DNA of 64,000 nt from Fibrella aestuarina BUZ 2. Lineage in GTDB: Bacteria > Bacteroidota > Bacteroidia > Cytophagales > Spirosomataceae. The notes beneath the pieces were generated by a model, which was given only the letters and a program-made list of their open reading frames with translations, searched no databases and was not told the DNA's origin. Positions 45,711-53,640 of this stretch are shown here, in pieces; position 1 is the stretch's first letter, and the number at the start of each line of letters is the position of its first letter. The stretch spans positions 979,160-1,043,159 of the forward strand of contig NC_020054.1 of assembly GCF_000331105.1 (NCBI RefSeq), given 5' to 3'. A program made the position numbers and the translations under genes.

Positions 45711-46469
45711 TTACAGCTTGCTATTCAACAGAGGTTGCTTGGCTAGTTCCTGCCAGCCTGGCATTGAAAAGGCCTCCTGAAGGATGGCGAGGTCGGCGGG
45801 GCGGTGCAGGTCGCTGCCGATGAAACTGATGCAGTGCTCTTTGAGCAGATCCTGCGCCAGCTTCTGGGCTTTGGCTCCGTAGCGTCCTGCGAGTGACATC
45901 AGATTTAATTGCAACAGACACCCCTGCTCACGAAGCTGCTTCAGCAGGTAGGGCTCGCTCTGGTAATAGCGGTAACGTTCGGGGTGGGCCAGAATAGGGG
46001 TATAGCCTTTGACCTGCAGGTCGAACACCCATTGGTCGAGTTGTCGGGGGGCGGCGGCCCAGCCCGTTTCAATCAACACATACTGTTTTTCCCCGAAGCT
46101 CAGCAGCTCACCCGCGCGCAGCAGGTGATCGAACTGTTCGTCGAGCAGGTACTCAGCGGCAACACTGAATTCAATCGGGATGTTCTCGTCGCGAAGGGCT
46201 TGTTGTACGCCCTTGACGGCCTCCAGCAGTTGCGTGGCGGTGTTGGGGTGGTAATCCTGACTGATATGTGGGGTGGCAATGACGCGCCGGATCCCCCAGG
46301 CAGCATACTGCCGGAGACAGGCCAGGCTTTCGTCCAGCGTCTTAACCCCATCATCGACACCCGGGATCAGGTGGTTATGCATATCCGTCGGCCATAGCTC
46401 GGTAATCCGCTCTATCACTGAGGCCGCACTCGACTCCTTCTTAAACCAACGTTGTACTTGTTGCCACAT
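45711..46469 (-). CDS. CpsB/YwqE-type PHP tyrosine phosphatase
   Basis: 252 residues from ATG 46469 (GTG at 46478 in frame). The PHP-domain metal motif is DMHNHLIPGVDDG (about residues 29-41), followed by VIATPHISQDY, IPIEFSVAAEYLLDE and FIGSDLHRPADL. This family of manganese-dependent phosphatases removes phosphate from the tyrosine tail of BY-kinases such as the one at 26992. The pair is thus split across the cluster. It lies 29 bases after the epimerase gene. Confidence 0.92.
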   Translation of the reverse strand: MWQQVQRWFKKESSAASVIERITELWPTDMHNHLIPGVDDGVKTLDESLACLRQYAAWGIRRVIATPHISQDYHPNTATQLLEAVKGVQQALRDENIPIEFSVAAEYLLDEQFDHLLRAGELLSFGEKQYVLIETGWAAAPRQLDQWVFDLQVKGYTPILAHPERYRYYQSEPYLLKQLREQGCLLQLNLMSLAGRYGAKAQKLAQDLLKEHCISFIGSDLHRPADLAILQEAFSMPGWQELAKQPLLNSKL

Positions 46470-46497
46470 GCTGACCACAAAGATACCGCCTAATAAA

Positions 46498-47448
46498 TTA
46501 GAGCAACATCATCTGCATCCAAGTTACCATATGGCTAACGCCCTCGGCTAAGCTTACTTCCGGGGCATAGGTGAGTCGTTGTGAGGCTTTGGATAAATCG
46601 GCCCAGGTGTGCGATACATCGCCGGGCTGTCGGGTGTTGAACGTCAGCTGCGCTTTGTTGCCGGTGGCTTCTTCCATGAGCTGCACCAGCTGGGCAACGG
46701 TGGTATTGGTGCCACTGCCAATGTTGTACAGTTGAAAGCCGTCCCAGTGTTGGAGGGCTTTGGTAATGCCCGCTGCTACGTCGGTCACGTAGGTAAAATC
46801 GCGGCTGGCATTGCCGTCGCCGTAAATGGTAATGGGCTGATGCGTCAGGATGCGCCGGAGAAACTGATAGATCGCCATATCGGGGCGTTGCAGCGGCCCA
46901 AATACGGTAAAGAAACGGAGGCAGTTGATGGCGAATCCATGCTCCTCGGCGTATTGCTGGCAAAGCTGTTCGGCCGCCTGTTTGGTCTGGGCGTAGGGCG
47001 AAATCGGCGCGGGCTGATTTCGCAGTTCACTGTTCCGTTGCCGCTCCGTTTCCCCGTAGACAGATGACGACGAGCTGAAAACAAGCCGCCGGACGTTGTG
47101 CGCCCGCATCATGTCGAGCAGGTGCTGCGTACCCAATACGTTGACCCGATAATATTCGTTGGGTTGCCCAAACGACGACCTTACACCCGGCAAAGCGGCC
47201 AGATGCACCACAGCGTCAAAGGTATACTGCTGAAAGAGCCGGTGCAGGAGCAGCGGATCGCAGAGGTCGCCCTCGTGCACATGTACCCGCCCCGAGTCGG
47301 CATGGCGGCTGATGTTCTGCCGCTTCAGCGCCGGGTCGTAGAGGTCGTTGAAATTATCGATGATGTGAACGGTATCGCCCTGGGCGAGTAGTCGTTCGGT
47401 AAGGTGCGTGCCGATGAAACCCGCCCCGCCGGTTAGCAAAATCGTCAT
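46498..47448 (-). CDS. NAD-dependent nucleotide-sugar epimerase (GalE/UDP-glucuronate epimerase-like)
   Basis: 316 residues from ATG 47448 (MTILLTGGAGFIGTHL); a 70-residue upstream extension in frame lies within the previous gene and is not real. The SDR fold shows the Gly motif TGGAGFIG, FSSSSSVYGE, and SPYAQTKQAAEQL with catalytic Tyr and Lys. ASRDFTYVTDVAAGI is typical of UDP-sugar 4-epimerases and dehydratases. It probably supplies an epimerised UDP-sugar for the polymer. ATG overlaps the stop of the GT2 gene (ATGA). Confidence 0.88.
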   Translation of the reverse strand: MTILLTGGAGFIGTHLTERLLAQGDTVHIIDNFNDLYDPALKRQNISRHADSGRVHVHEGDLCDPLLLHRLFQQYTFDAVVHLAALPGVRSSFGQPNEYYRVNVLGTQHLLDMMRAHNVRRLVFSSSSSVYGETERQRNSELRNQPAPISPYAQTKQAAEQLCQQYAEEHGFAINCLRFFTVFGPLQRPDMAIYQFLRRILTHQPITIYGDGNASRDFTYVTDVAAGITKALQHWDGFQLYNIGSGTNTTVAQLVQLMEEATGNKAQLTFNTRQPGDVSHTWADLSKASQRLTYAPEVSLAEGVSHMVTWMQMMLL

Positions 47449-48395
47449 AGCGGAACGGGGGTTTTTCGGTAAATACGTCGAATAACAAATGGCTGGGCCG
47501 TGCGGCTCTGATAACGTCGGTAGAGCTGCAAGTCGGCACCGATGCCCACCGCCAGCAACAGGCTCGCCAGCAAACCAAACAAGGCCGCCCCGATCAGCCA
47601 CGTACCCACGTACCCAAACCCGACCAGCAACGTACCCAGCCCGGCTACGCCCAGGCACGTACCCAGCACCCGCATGGCAGCGTGCATAGGCCGGTTCTGG
47701 TAATGGATCAGGTACGTCATGAAAACGAGGTCGGCCAGTACGCGGGGAATGCGCCCCAGCCCGTAGTGCGATTGGCCCGTCAGGCGGGGGTGGTGCATGA
47801 CCGGAACCGACACCATGCGCGCGCCCTCCGCTTTCGCCAACGCCGGTATGAAGCGGTGCTTGTCGCCATAGAGCGGCAGGCGTTGGACCAGGTCGTGCGT
47901 AAACAGCTTCAGCGTACAGCCAAAGTCGGAGTGGTCGATGCCCGTCAGGCGACGAATGAGCCGGTTGGCCAGTTGACTGGGTAAACGGCGCAACAGCCAG
48001 CCGTCTTGCCGCTTAGCCCGGATACCGGCAACCAGATCAGCCCCCGTCGACTGGGCAACCCGAAGCAACTGCGGAATATCGGCGGGGTCGTTTTGGCCGT
48101 CGCCATCGAGGGTCGCGACAAACGCGCCGGTGGCTATTGACAGCCCGGCGGCCATGGCGGCGCTCTGCCCCGTGTTGCGGCTGAGTTCGACGATGGTCAG
48201 GGGGGCGCCACCCTGTTGCCGGAGCCGCGTCAGGGTCTGGTCGGTTGAGCCGTCGTCAACAACGATTAACTCATAAATCATGTCCGCCAACGCATGCCGC
48301 ACCGCATCGAGCAGGGGCAGTATGGCGTCCTGTTCGTTATAAGCACAGATAACAACCGAGACCTGAACAGGCTCAGTGGCAAGCGTTGCGGTCAT
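47445..48395 (-). CDS. Polyprenyl-phosphate glycosyltransferase (GtrB/ArnC-like GT2)
   Basis: 316 residues from ATG 48395. The N-terminal GT2 domain has VSVVICAYNEQDAILPLL, LIVVDDGSTDQT and ATLDGDGQNDPADIP (DxD). Two C-terminal membrane helices (about residues 235-290, VLGTCLGVAGLGTLLVGFGY) are those of GtrB/ArnC/DPM1 proteins, which make polyprenyl-phosphate sugar. Its product could feed the GT39 enzyme at 23747 or modify the polymer. It is translationally coupled to the epimerase, which might make the sugar donor. Confidence 0.88.
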   Translation of the reverse strand: MTATLATEPVQVSVVICAYNEQDAILPLLDAVRHALADMIYELIVVDDGSTDQTLTRLRQQGGAPLTIVELSRNTGQSAAMAAGLSIATGAFVATLDGDGQNDPADIPQLLRVAQSTGADLVAGIRAKRQDGWLLRRLPSQLANRLIRRLTGIDHSDFGCTLKLFTHDLVQRLPLYGDKHRFIPALAKAEGARMVSVPVMHHPRLTGQSHYGLGRIPRVLADLVFMTYLIHYQNRPMHAAMRVLGTCLGVAGLGTLLVGFGYVGTWLIGAALFGLLASLLLAVGIGADLQLYRRYQSRTAQPFVIRRIYRKTPVPL

Positions 48396-48532
48396 GAAGG
48401 TAGATAACGTTGAGTTGTTGTGCCGTATGAAGTAAAAAAGATGAGCTGTGCCGACTAGGCACTGTGAATTAAACAAATTTCACAATCCGGGCAGGAATTA
48501 TGAAGTTTAATTCATATCTCATAGTTTTTAAG

Positions 48533-49903
48533 TCATATTTTGCCCTTTAACCGGGCGTATTCCTGATAAAAATAAGGAATCGTTTCAATCCCCTTGTAGA
48601 AATTGAAGAGGCCGTAGCTTTCGTTGGGCGAGTGAAGGGCGTCGGCATCCAGCCCGAAGCCCATCAGGATGGTCTTGATTCCCAGCTCTTTTTCAAACAG
48701 GGCCACGATGGGGATGCTGCCGCCGCCACGCGTCGGGATGGGCTTCTTGCCCCAGGCCAACTCAAAGGCCCGGCTGGCTGCCTCAAACTCGACCGAGTCG
48801 GTAGGCGTCACGTAAGGGAACCCGCCGTGATGCGGCGTCACCGTCACTTTTACCGACGCTGGCGCGATGGCTTTGAAGTGCCGGGCGAACAGATCGGTGA
48901 TCACATCGGGATGCTGATTGGGCACCAGCCGCATGCTGATTTTGGCCGAGGCCTTTGAGGGCAGCACGGTTTTGGCTCCCTCGCCGGTGTAGCCACCCCA
49001 GATGCCGTTCACGTCGAGCGTCGGGCGGATTGACGTCCGTTCGTTGGTCGAATAGCCCGCTTCGCCCGCCACATCGTCGATGCCGAGGTCGCGCTTGTAC
49101 TCGTCGAGATCAAAGGGAGCTTTGGCCAGTTCGGCGCGTTCGGCCTCGCTCAGGTCGGCTACGTCATCGTAAAAACCGGGGATGTTGATTCGTCCTTGGT
49201 CGTCGTGGAGCGACGCAATCATTTTGGCCAGGACGTTGGCCGGGTTGGCGACCCCGCCCCCATACACGCCCGAGTGCAGGTCCCGGTTGGGTCCCGTCAC
49301 GGTCACTTCCACGTAGGAGAGTCCCCGCAGGCCCGTTTCCAGCGATGGCACGTCGTTGCTGATGATGCTCGTATCGGAAATCAGGATGACATCGGCGGCC
49401 AGTTTGTCGCGGTTTTCGGCCACGAACGTACCCAGATGGTCGGAGCCCACTTCCTCTTCGCCTTCGATCATCACCTTCACGTTGCAGGGCAGCGCGTCGG
49501 TGGCGAGCATGGCTTCGAGAGCCTTAATGTGCATGTAGAACTGCCCCTTGTCGTCACAGGCCCCACGGGCGTAGATGCGTTCGTTCCGAATGGTTGGTTC
49601 GAAAGGGGGCGTGTGCCAGAGCTCGTATGGGTCGGCCGGCTGCACGTCGTAGTGGCCATAGACCAGCACCGTCGGCTTGGCCGGGTCGATGAGCTTCTGG
49701 GCAAATACGATGGGGTGACCCGCTGTATCGATGACTTCGGCATCGTCGAGGCCCGCGTCGGTCAGCCGGTCGCGGACGAATTCGGCTGCCCGCCGTACAT
49801 CATCTTTAAACTTGGAATCGGCTGATACCGACGGAATCCGAATCAACTCGAACAGTTCGTCGAGGAACCGTTGCTTATTCTCGCTGAGGTACGTTGCTAG
49901 CAT
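48533..49903 (-). CDS. M20 family dipeptidase/metallopeptidase
   Basis: 456 residues from ATG 49903 (MLATYLSENKQ). Zinc-binding landmarks of M20: VLVYGHYDVQPADP (His and Asp), ARGACDDKGQF (bridging Asp) and MIEGEEEVGSDHLG (catalytic Glu pair). FTRGGGSIP-like TRGGGSIPIVALFEK is the C-terminal zinc His/Gly region of the CNDP-like dipeptidases. No signal peptide, so cytoplasmic; it probably cuts dipeptides. It lies after plsY on the same strand, separated by a palindromic repeat. Confidence 0.92.
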   Translation of the reverse strand: MLATYLSENKQRFLDELFELIRIPSVSADSKFKDDVRRAAEFVRDRLTDAGLDDAEVIDTAGHPIVFAQKLIDPAKPTVLVYGHYDVQPADPYELWHTPPFEPTIRNERIYARGACDDKGQFYMHIKALEAMLATDALPCNVKVMIEGEEEVGSDHLGTFVAENRDKLAADVILISDTSIISNDVPSLETGLRGLSYVEVTVTGPNRDLHSGVYGGGVANPANVLAKMIASLHDDQGRINIPGFYDDVADLSEAERAELAKAPFDLDEYKRDLGIDDVAGEAGYSTNERTSIRPTLDVNGIWGGYTGEGAKTVLPSKASAKISMRLVPNQHPDVITDLFARHFKAIAPASVKVTVTPHHGGFPYVTPTDSVEFEAASRAFELAWGKKPIPTRGGGSIPIVALFEKELGIKTILMGFGLDADALHSPNESYGLFNFYKGIETIPYFYQEYARLKGKI

Positions 49904-49915
49904 AGCATGAGGATG

Positions 49916-50004
49916 GGAACGCGGATAAAACGGATGCAGCGGATTGTATCGATTCAACTGAAAAAATCGGCGCGCATCCGGTCAATCCGTGTCATCCGCG
50001 TTCC
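49916..50004. repeat. REP-like imperfect palindromic element
   Basis: GGAACGCGGAT begins the element and ATCCGCGTTCC ends it. Inside, each arm has two more CGGAT-type words, so roughly 39-base arms pair over about three quarters of their length around a loop near 49956. It fills the gap between plsY and the M20 gene. The build is that of a mobile or dispersed intergenic repeat. Confidence 0.6.
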
Positions 50005-50005
50005 A

Positions 50006-50650
50006 TCATTTTTTCTTCAACTTAATCAAGATAGTTCGGTTTTCGTTGCCCTGGATGAGGCGACCGATGTTTTTCTTGTGGGTGATGGCCACGATCAGGA
50101 AGATCAGAAAGCCGAAACCAATAAGCATGGGGTTTTCGGGCTGACCGAACACGCGCAGGAGCAGCAAGACCGGAAACGCCAGTGCCGCCAGCAATGACCC
50201 CAGCGAGACAAACTGCGAGGCAATCACGACGACCAGCCAAATGCCGATGCAGACGGCCGCCACGTCGGGCCGGATCGCCAGCACCATACCCAGCAACGTA
50301 GCCACGCCCTTGCCCCCCCGAAACTGCGCAAACAAGGGATACAGGTGCCCAATGACCGCCAGAAAGCCGAACAGCAACTGGTAGCTCAGCAATTCATTGT
50401 CGCTGAGGGGATAGATGGTATTGACGAAAAAAGCCAGGGAAGCGGCGGCGTATCCTTTCAGGGCATCGACCAGAAGGACAATGGTACCAGCTCGTTTGCC
50501 CAAGACACGGAAGGTGTTGGTGGCACCCGCGTTACCGCTGCCGTGCTGCCGGATATCGAGGTTGAAGAAGGCGCGTCCGTACCAAACAGCAGTCGGAATC
50601 GATCCTAACAGGTAAGCCATCACGGTGGCGCCCACTATCAATAACGTCAT
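50006..50650 (-). CDS. plsY: Glycerol-3-phosphate acyltransferase PlsY
   Basis: 214 residues with five membrane helices. The three PlsY motifs are seen: GSIPTAVWYGR with IRQHGSGNAGATNTFRVLG, the LPLFAQFRGGKGVATLLG region (here HLYPLFAQFRGGKGVA) and the third motif near HKKNIGRLIQGNENR. It moves the acyl group from acyl phosphate to glycerol-3-phosphate, the first step of phospholipid synthesis, with PlsX encoded elsewhere. The C-terminus is Lys-rich. Confidence 0.96.
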   Translation of the reverse strand: MTLLIVGATVMAYLLGSIPTAVWYGRAFFNLDIRQHGSGNAGATNTFRVLGKRAGTIVLLVDALKGYAAASLAFFVNTIYPLSDNELLSYQLLFGFLAVIGHLYPLFAQFRGGKGVATLLGMVLAIRPDVAAVCIGIWLVVVIASQFVSLGSLLAALAFPVLLLLRVFGQPENPMLIGFGFLIFLIVAITHKKNIGRLIQGNENRTILIKLKKK

Positions 50651-50704
50651 TCAGATTTGACGGAAAATTGTATTTATTTAGGATACAAGGCGGAATCAGA
50701 ATGA

Positions 50705-50712
50705 CAAAGCTA
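50705..50712 (-). promoter_or_regulatory. -7 element for plsY
   Basis: TAGCTTTG on the minus strand matches TAnnTTTG; it lies 55 bases before the plsY start. No TTG at the -33 distance. Confidence 0.45.
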
Positions 50713-50760
50713 CACCAAAAAGGATAATTTATAGAAGAAAAAAGAGGCAACGGACAATCC

Positions 50761-50856
50761 GACTGAATACTGTATGATGTACAATGTATAATGGGCTGGC
50801 GCGTGTATATGCTTGCGCCAGCCCATTATACATTGTACATCATACAGTATTCAGTC
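50761..50856. terminator. Perfect 42-bp inverted repeat
   Basis: Two arms of 42 bases (50761-50802 and 50815-50856) are exact reverse complements with a 12-base loop. It starts 2 bases after the stop of the M16 gene (minus strand) and precedes the plsY promoter, so termination is one likely role. The arm word ATGATGTACAATG recurs at 61513-61525, suggesting a dispersed element. Confidence 0.75.
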
Positions 50857-50857
50857 C

Positions 50858-52159
50858 TCACACTTTCCCCCCCACAACGACTTCTATCATCGATTCCGGG
50901 GTAAAGTAAGTCTGGGCCATCTCCTGAATATCGGCGGCCGTGACGGCGCGGATGCGGCGGATGTAGGTACTCAGAAAATCGACCGGCAGGCCGTCGAGCA
51001 GGATCAGTTTGTAGCGATCGGCAATCTCGAAAGGAGTGTTGAGCGAGCCGACAAATTCGCCCGCCATGTAGTTCTGCACCACCGTCAGTTCGTCGGTCGG
51101 GACTGGTTCGGTTTGCAGGCGGTGAATCTCTTTCCAGACCTCATCGATAGTTTGCTGGGTGAATTCGCGCTTCACGTCGGTGCCGATCATAAACTGGCCC
51201 GCGTGCCGGAAAGCGCCCACATTCGATGAAATGCCGTAGGTGAAGCCTTTTTCTTCCCGGATATTCTTCATCAGTCGCGAGCCAAAATAGCCCCCCAGCA
51301 CCTCGTTGGTCACCAGCATCTTGTGGAAGTCGGGGTGGTCGCGGCGGAAGAGTATCCGGCCCATCCGAATCGATGATTGCAGGCTACCGGCTTTGTCGAT
51401 CAGCTCAGCGGTGGTGTCCGTCTGCCATTGTACCGTTGGCGTGGCTGCGGGACTGGCGAGGGGCTGCATAGGCAACTGACCCAGTACTTGATTGACCAGC
51501 GCGATTTCGGTAAGTCCCACCTGCCCCGCCATCAGCACCCGGAATGGCCGTTGGCAGATATGCTGGTCGTAAAACGCAACGGCATCGTCGCGGGTCAGGG
51601 CGGTAACCATGTCGGGATTCTGGCTGCGGCCATAGGGGTGGTCGGAGCCGTAGAGCTTTTGCCGGAGCCGTACGTTGGCGATGTGGGCCGTTTTCTCGAA
51701 ACTGACCTTCAGGTTTTGTAGCGTAATCGTCCGAAGGTCCTCAAATTCCTTCTCTGGGTACGTAGCTTCGGTGAGCAGTTCAGCTACCAGCGGTAATACG
51801 CTGCCAAGATGTTTGGGCTGGCAGTACACAATCAGGTTACCCCGGTCGAAGCCGTTGTTCAATTCCAGGAAGGCGCCATAGCGGTCGAAGCCATCGCTGA
51901 TCTGGGCCGATGTATGCTGTCTGGTACCTTCGGCCAGCATTTTCCACGCAAAAAACGAGGCGCCGGGGCGGCCTTCCGCCGATGCGTTTTCATACCACGT
52001 ACCGGCGTCGAAATTGACTTCCAGCCGCATAACGGGCTGCTGATCGAAGGTGACGACATACAGCGGCGCGCCGTTGTCGAGCTGTTGGGTGTCAACAGCC
52101 ACCGATTGAATATCCTGAACTGGGTGGAAATCAGGCGCAAGAGTGCGGTCGAGTGTCAT
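50858..52159 (-). CDS. M16 peptidase-like protein without the zinc motif
   Basis: 433 residues from ATG 52159. Two M16 halves are seen, with the C-terminal substrate-binding motif KNIREEKGFTYGISS. At the place of HxxEH the sequence reads ASFFAWKMLAEGTRQH, so the metal-binding His and Glu are lost while the MLAEGT after it is kept. Such proteins are the non-catalytic partners of active M16 peptidases. No active partner is adjacent. There is no signal peptide. It is flanked by hairpins on both sides and so forms its own unit. Confidence 0.85.
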   Translation of the reverse strand: MTLDRTLAPDFHPVQDIQSVAVDTQQLDNGAPLYVVTFDQQPVMRLEVNFDAGTWYENASAEGRPGASFFAWKMLAEGTRQHTSAQISDGFDRYGAFLELNNGFDRGNLIVYCQPKHLGSVLPLVAELLTEATYPEKEFEDLRTITLQNLKVSFEKTAHIANVRLRQKLYGSDHPYGRSQNPDMVTALTRDDAVAFYDQHICQRPFRVLMAGQVGLTEIALVNQVLGQLPMQPLASPAATPTVQWQTDTTAELIDKAGSLQSSIRMGRILFRRDHPDFHKMLVTNEVLGGYFGSRLMKNIREEKGFTYGISSNVGAFRHAGQFMIGTDVKREFTQQTIDEVWKEIHRLQTEPVPTDELTVVQNYMAGEFVGSLNTPFEIADRYKLILLDGLPVDFLSTYIRRIRAVTAADIQEMAQTYFTPESMIEVVVGGKV

Positions 52160-52225
52160 GTAATCCAGATGGCTTGTACGAAAAAGGCAACCCGTCAAAA
52201 ACAGGTTGCCGATCTATAAGAGGGC

Positions 52226-52279
52226 CGGTTTGCTGATCGTCCGGGCCACTGTCAGGTGGGGAGACGGATCAGCAAACCG
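52226..52279 (-). terminator. Terminator after porV
   Basis: CGGTTTGCTGATC and GATCAGCAAACCG form a perfect 13-bp stem around a 28-base partly paired loop, 9 bases after the porV stop. No long T run follows. Confidence 0.6.
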
Positions 52280-52287
52280 ACAGATAA

Positions 52288-53523
52288 CTACCGGGCATCG
52301 TCTGCCGTTTCGTCGGCATCTTCAGCAACGCGGTCGCCTTTATTAAAGTTGAAGATCAGCGAGAGGCGGAGGGTATTGGCCAGCGGGCTACCCTGCCGCG
52401 TCGGAATCAGGTACGAGAAGTCGAGGCCAAGGTTCGAGAGCCGGGCACCAATCCCCGCCGTTGCATACTGCCGACCACCTTTCTGGACCGATTCACCGAA
52501 GAAACCAACCCGAGCTGCAAACTGATCGTTGTACCAATATTCGGCCCCGATCGAGCCGGTGATTTCTTTCAATTCTTCCGAGAATCCACCGGGTGCATCG
52601 GCAAACGAGCCAAACACCGCGCTGAGGTAAGGCCGGTTGGGGTTTTGACCAGCTACAATTACCCGTGATCCGTTCACCAGCGCGTAGGTCGGTGGGGTGG
52701 GTACCATCAGCTTATTAAAGTCGACAATGAAGTTGAACTTGCTGTAGGTGTCGGCGTGATAACTAAACCGGCCACCTAGCCGCAGATTGGTGGGTATATA
52801 GTACTGATCTGTACTGCCATAGTTGACTTTGCCACCGATGTTTGAGATCATCAGACCATACGCCCAGCTAATGCCCCGGCCCGATGCGGCGTCAATGCTC
52901 GAATTGGCGTAATAAGCGCTGATATCAGCCGCAGCAGTCGAGCCTGCCTGCAAGGGGGTGCCGTTGGAGAACGACGCGCCTGCGCCCAGGTTTGAGTTTA
53001 AGTATTTGAGGTTGACACCCATCGAAAACGTCCGCGACAGCCGACGCGAATAGTTGGCCGTGAAGGCAAACTCCCGCGAGTTGAACGTACCCGTGGAAAT
53101 GCCCTGCGCGTTGGTGAAATCGATAGAGCCCAGATCGAAATACAGCAGCGACAGACCGATCACCTGATCTTTCGCCACCTTCTTATAGCCCGAGAAATAG
53201 CCATAGTACATATCGTTGATGATACCCCGTAACCAGGGGGTATACGATACGGTTGCACCGGCATCCGACTTGGCATCGACCAGTTTCGCCGGGTTCCAGA
53301 AGATGGCGTTGGCGTCGGGATTGTCGAGGGCTACCCCAGCGTCACCGAGCGCACCCGAGCGGGCGTCGGGGGTGAAGTTGAGGAAAGGAACCGCCGAGTT
53401 GGGTACGTTAATACCACCATTCAGGTTAGTGAGGGACCCTGGCTGCGTTGCCTGAGCTGTGGCTACTGTACCCGATGCAACAAACCCTGCGCCAAGCAGG
53501 AAGCAGGAAAAAATACGCTTCAT
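52288..53523 (-). CDS. porV: Type IX secretion outer-membrane protein PorV
   Basis: 411 residues with a signal peptide (cleavage near TVATAQ). VPFLNFTPDARSGALGDAGV, NPDANAIFWNPAKL and SYTPWLRGIINDMYYGY are hallmark PorV stretches; the rest is a 14-strand-like barrel. PorV shuttles T9SS cargo from the SprA translocon to the PorU sortase. It lies 117 bases after porU, and has an exact -7 element of its own (53570). Confidence 0.94.
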   Translation of the reverse strand: MKRIFSCFLLGAGFVASGTVATAQATQPGSLTNLNGGINVPNSAVPFLNFTPDARSGALGDAGVALDNPDANAIFWNPAKLVDAKSDAGATVSYTPWLRGIINDMYYGYFSGYKKVAKDQVIGLSLLYFDLGSIDFTNAQGISTGTFNSREFAFTANYSRRLSRTFSMGVNLKYLNSNLGAGASFSNGTPLQAGSTAAADISAYYANSSIDAASGRGISWAYGLMISNIGGKVNYGSTDQYYIPTNLRLGGRFSYHADTYSKFNFIVDFNKLMVPTPPTYALVNGSRVIVAGQNPNRPYLSAVFGSFADAPGGFSEELKEITGSIGAEYWYNDQFAARVGFFGESVQKGGRQYATAGIGARLSNLGLDFSYLIPTRQGSPLANTLRLSLIFNFNKGDRVAEDADETADDAR

Positions 53524-53569
53524 AATCAGTGCGAAATACCGCCTCGTGAAATGACCCGATAGCGGTGGT

Positions 53570-53577
53570 CAAAATTA
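53570..53577 (-). promoter_or_regulatory. -7 element for porV
   Basis: TAATTTTG on the minus strand, exact TAnnTTTG, 47 bases before the porV start. The nearest TTG is 25 bases upstream, a little far. Confidence 0.45.
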
Positions 53578-53640
53578 GTAGGTTTACCGGATTTACGCTC
53601 TACAACAAGTTGGTATTGCTAACCCAGAGTAAGGGAATGG

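Noticed and set aside
47449..47658. 70-residue N-terminal extension of the epimerase
   Set aside because: It lies inside the GT2 coding region in another frame, while MTILLTGGAGFIG is the normal start of this fold.
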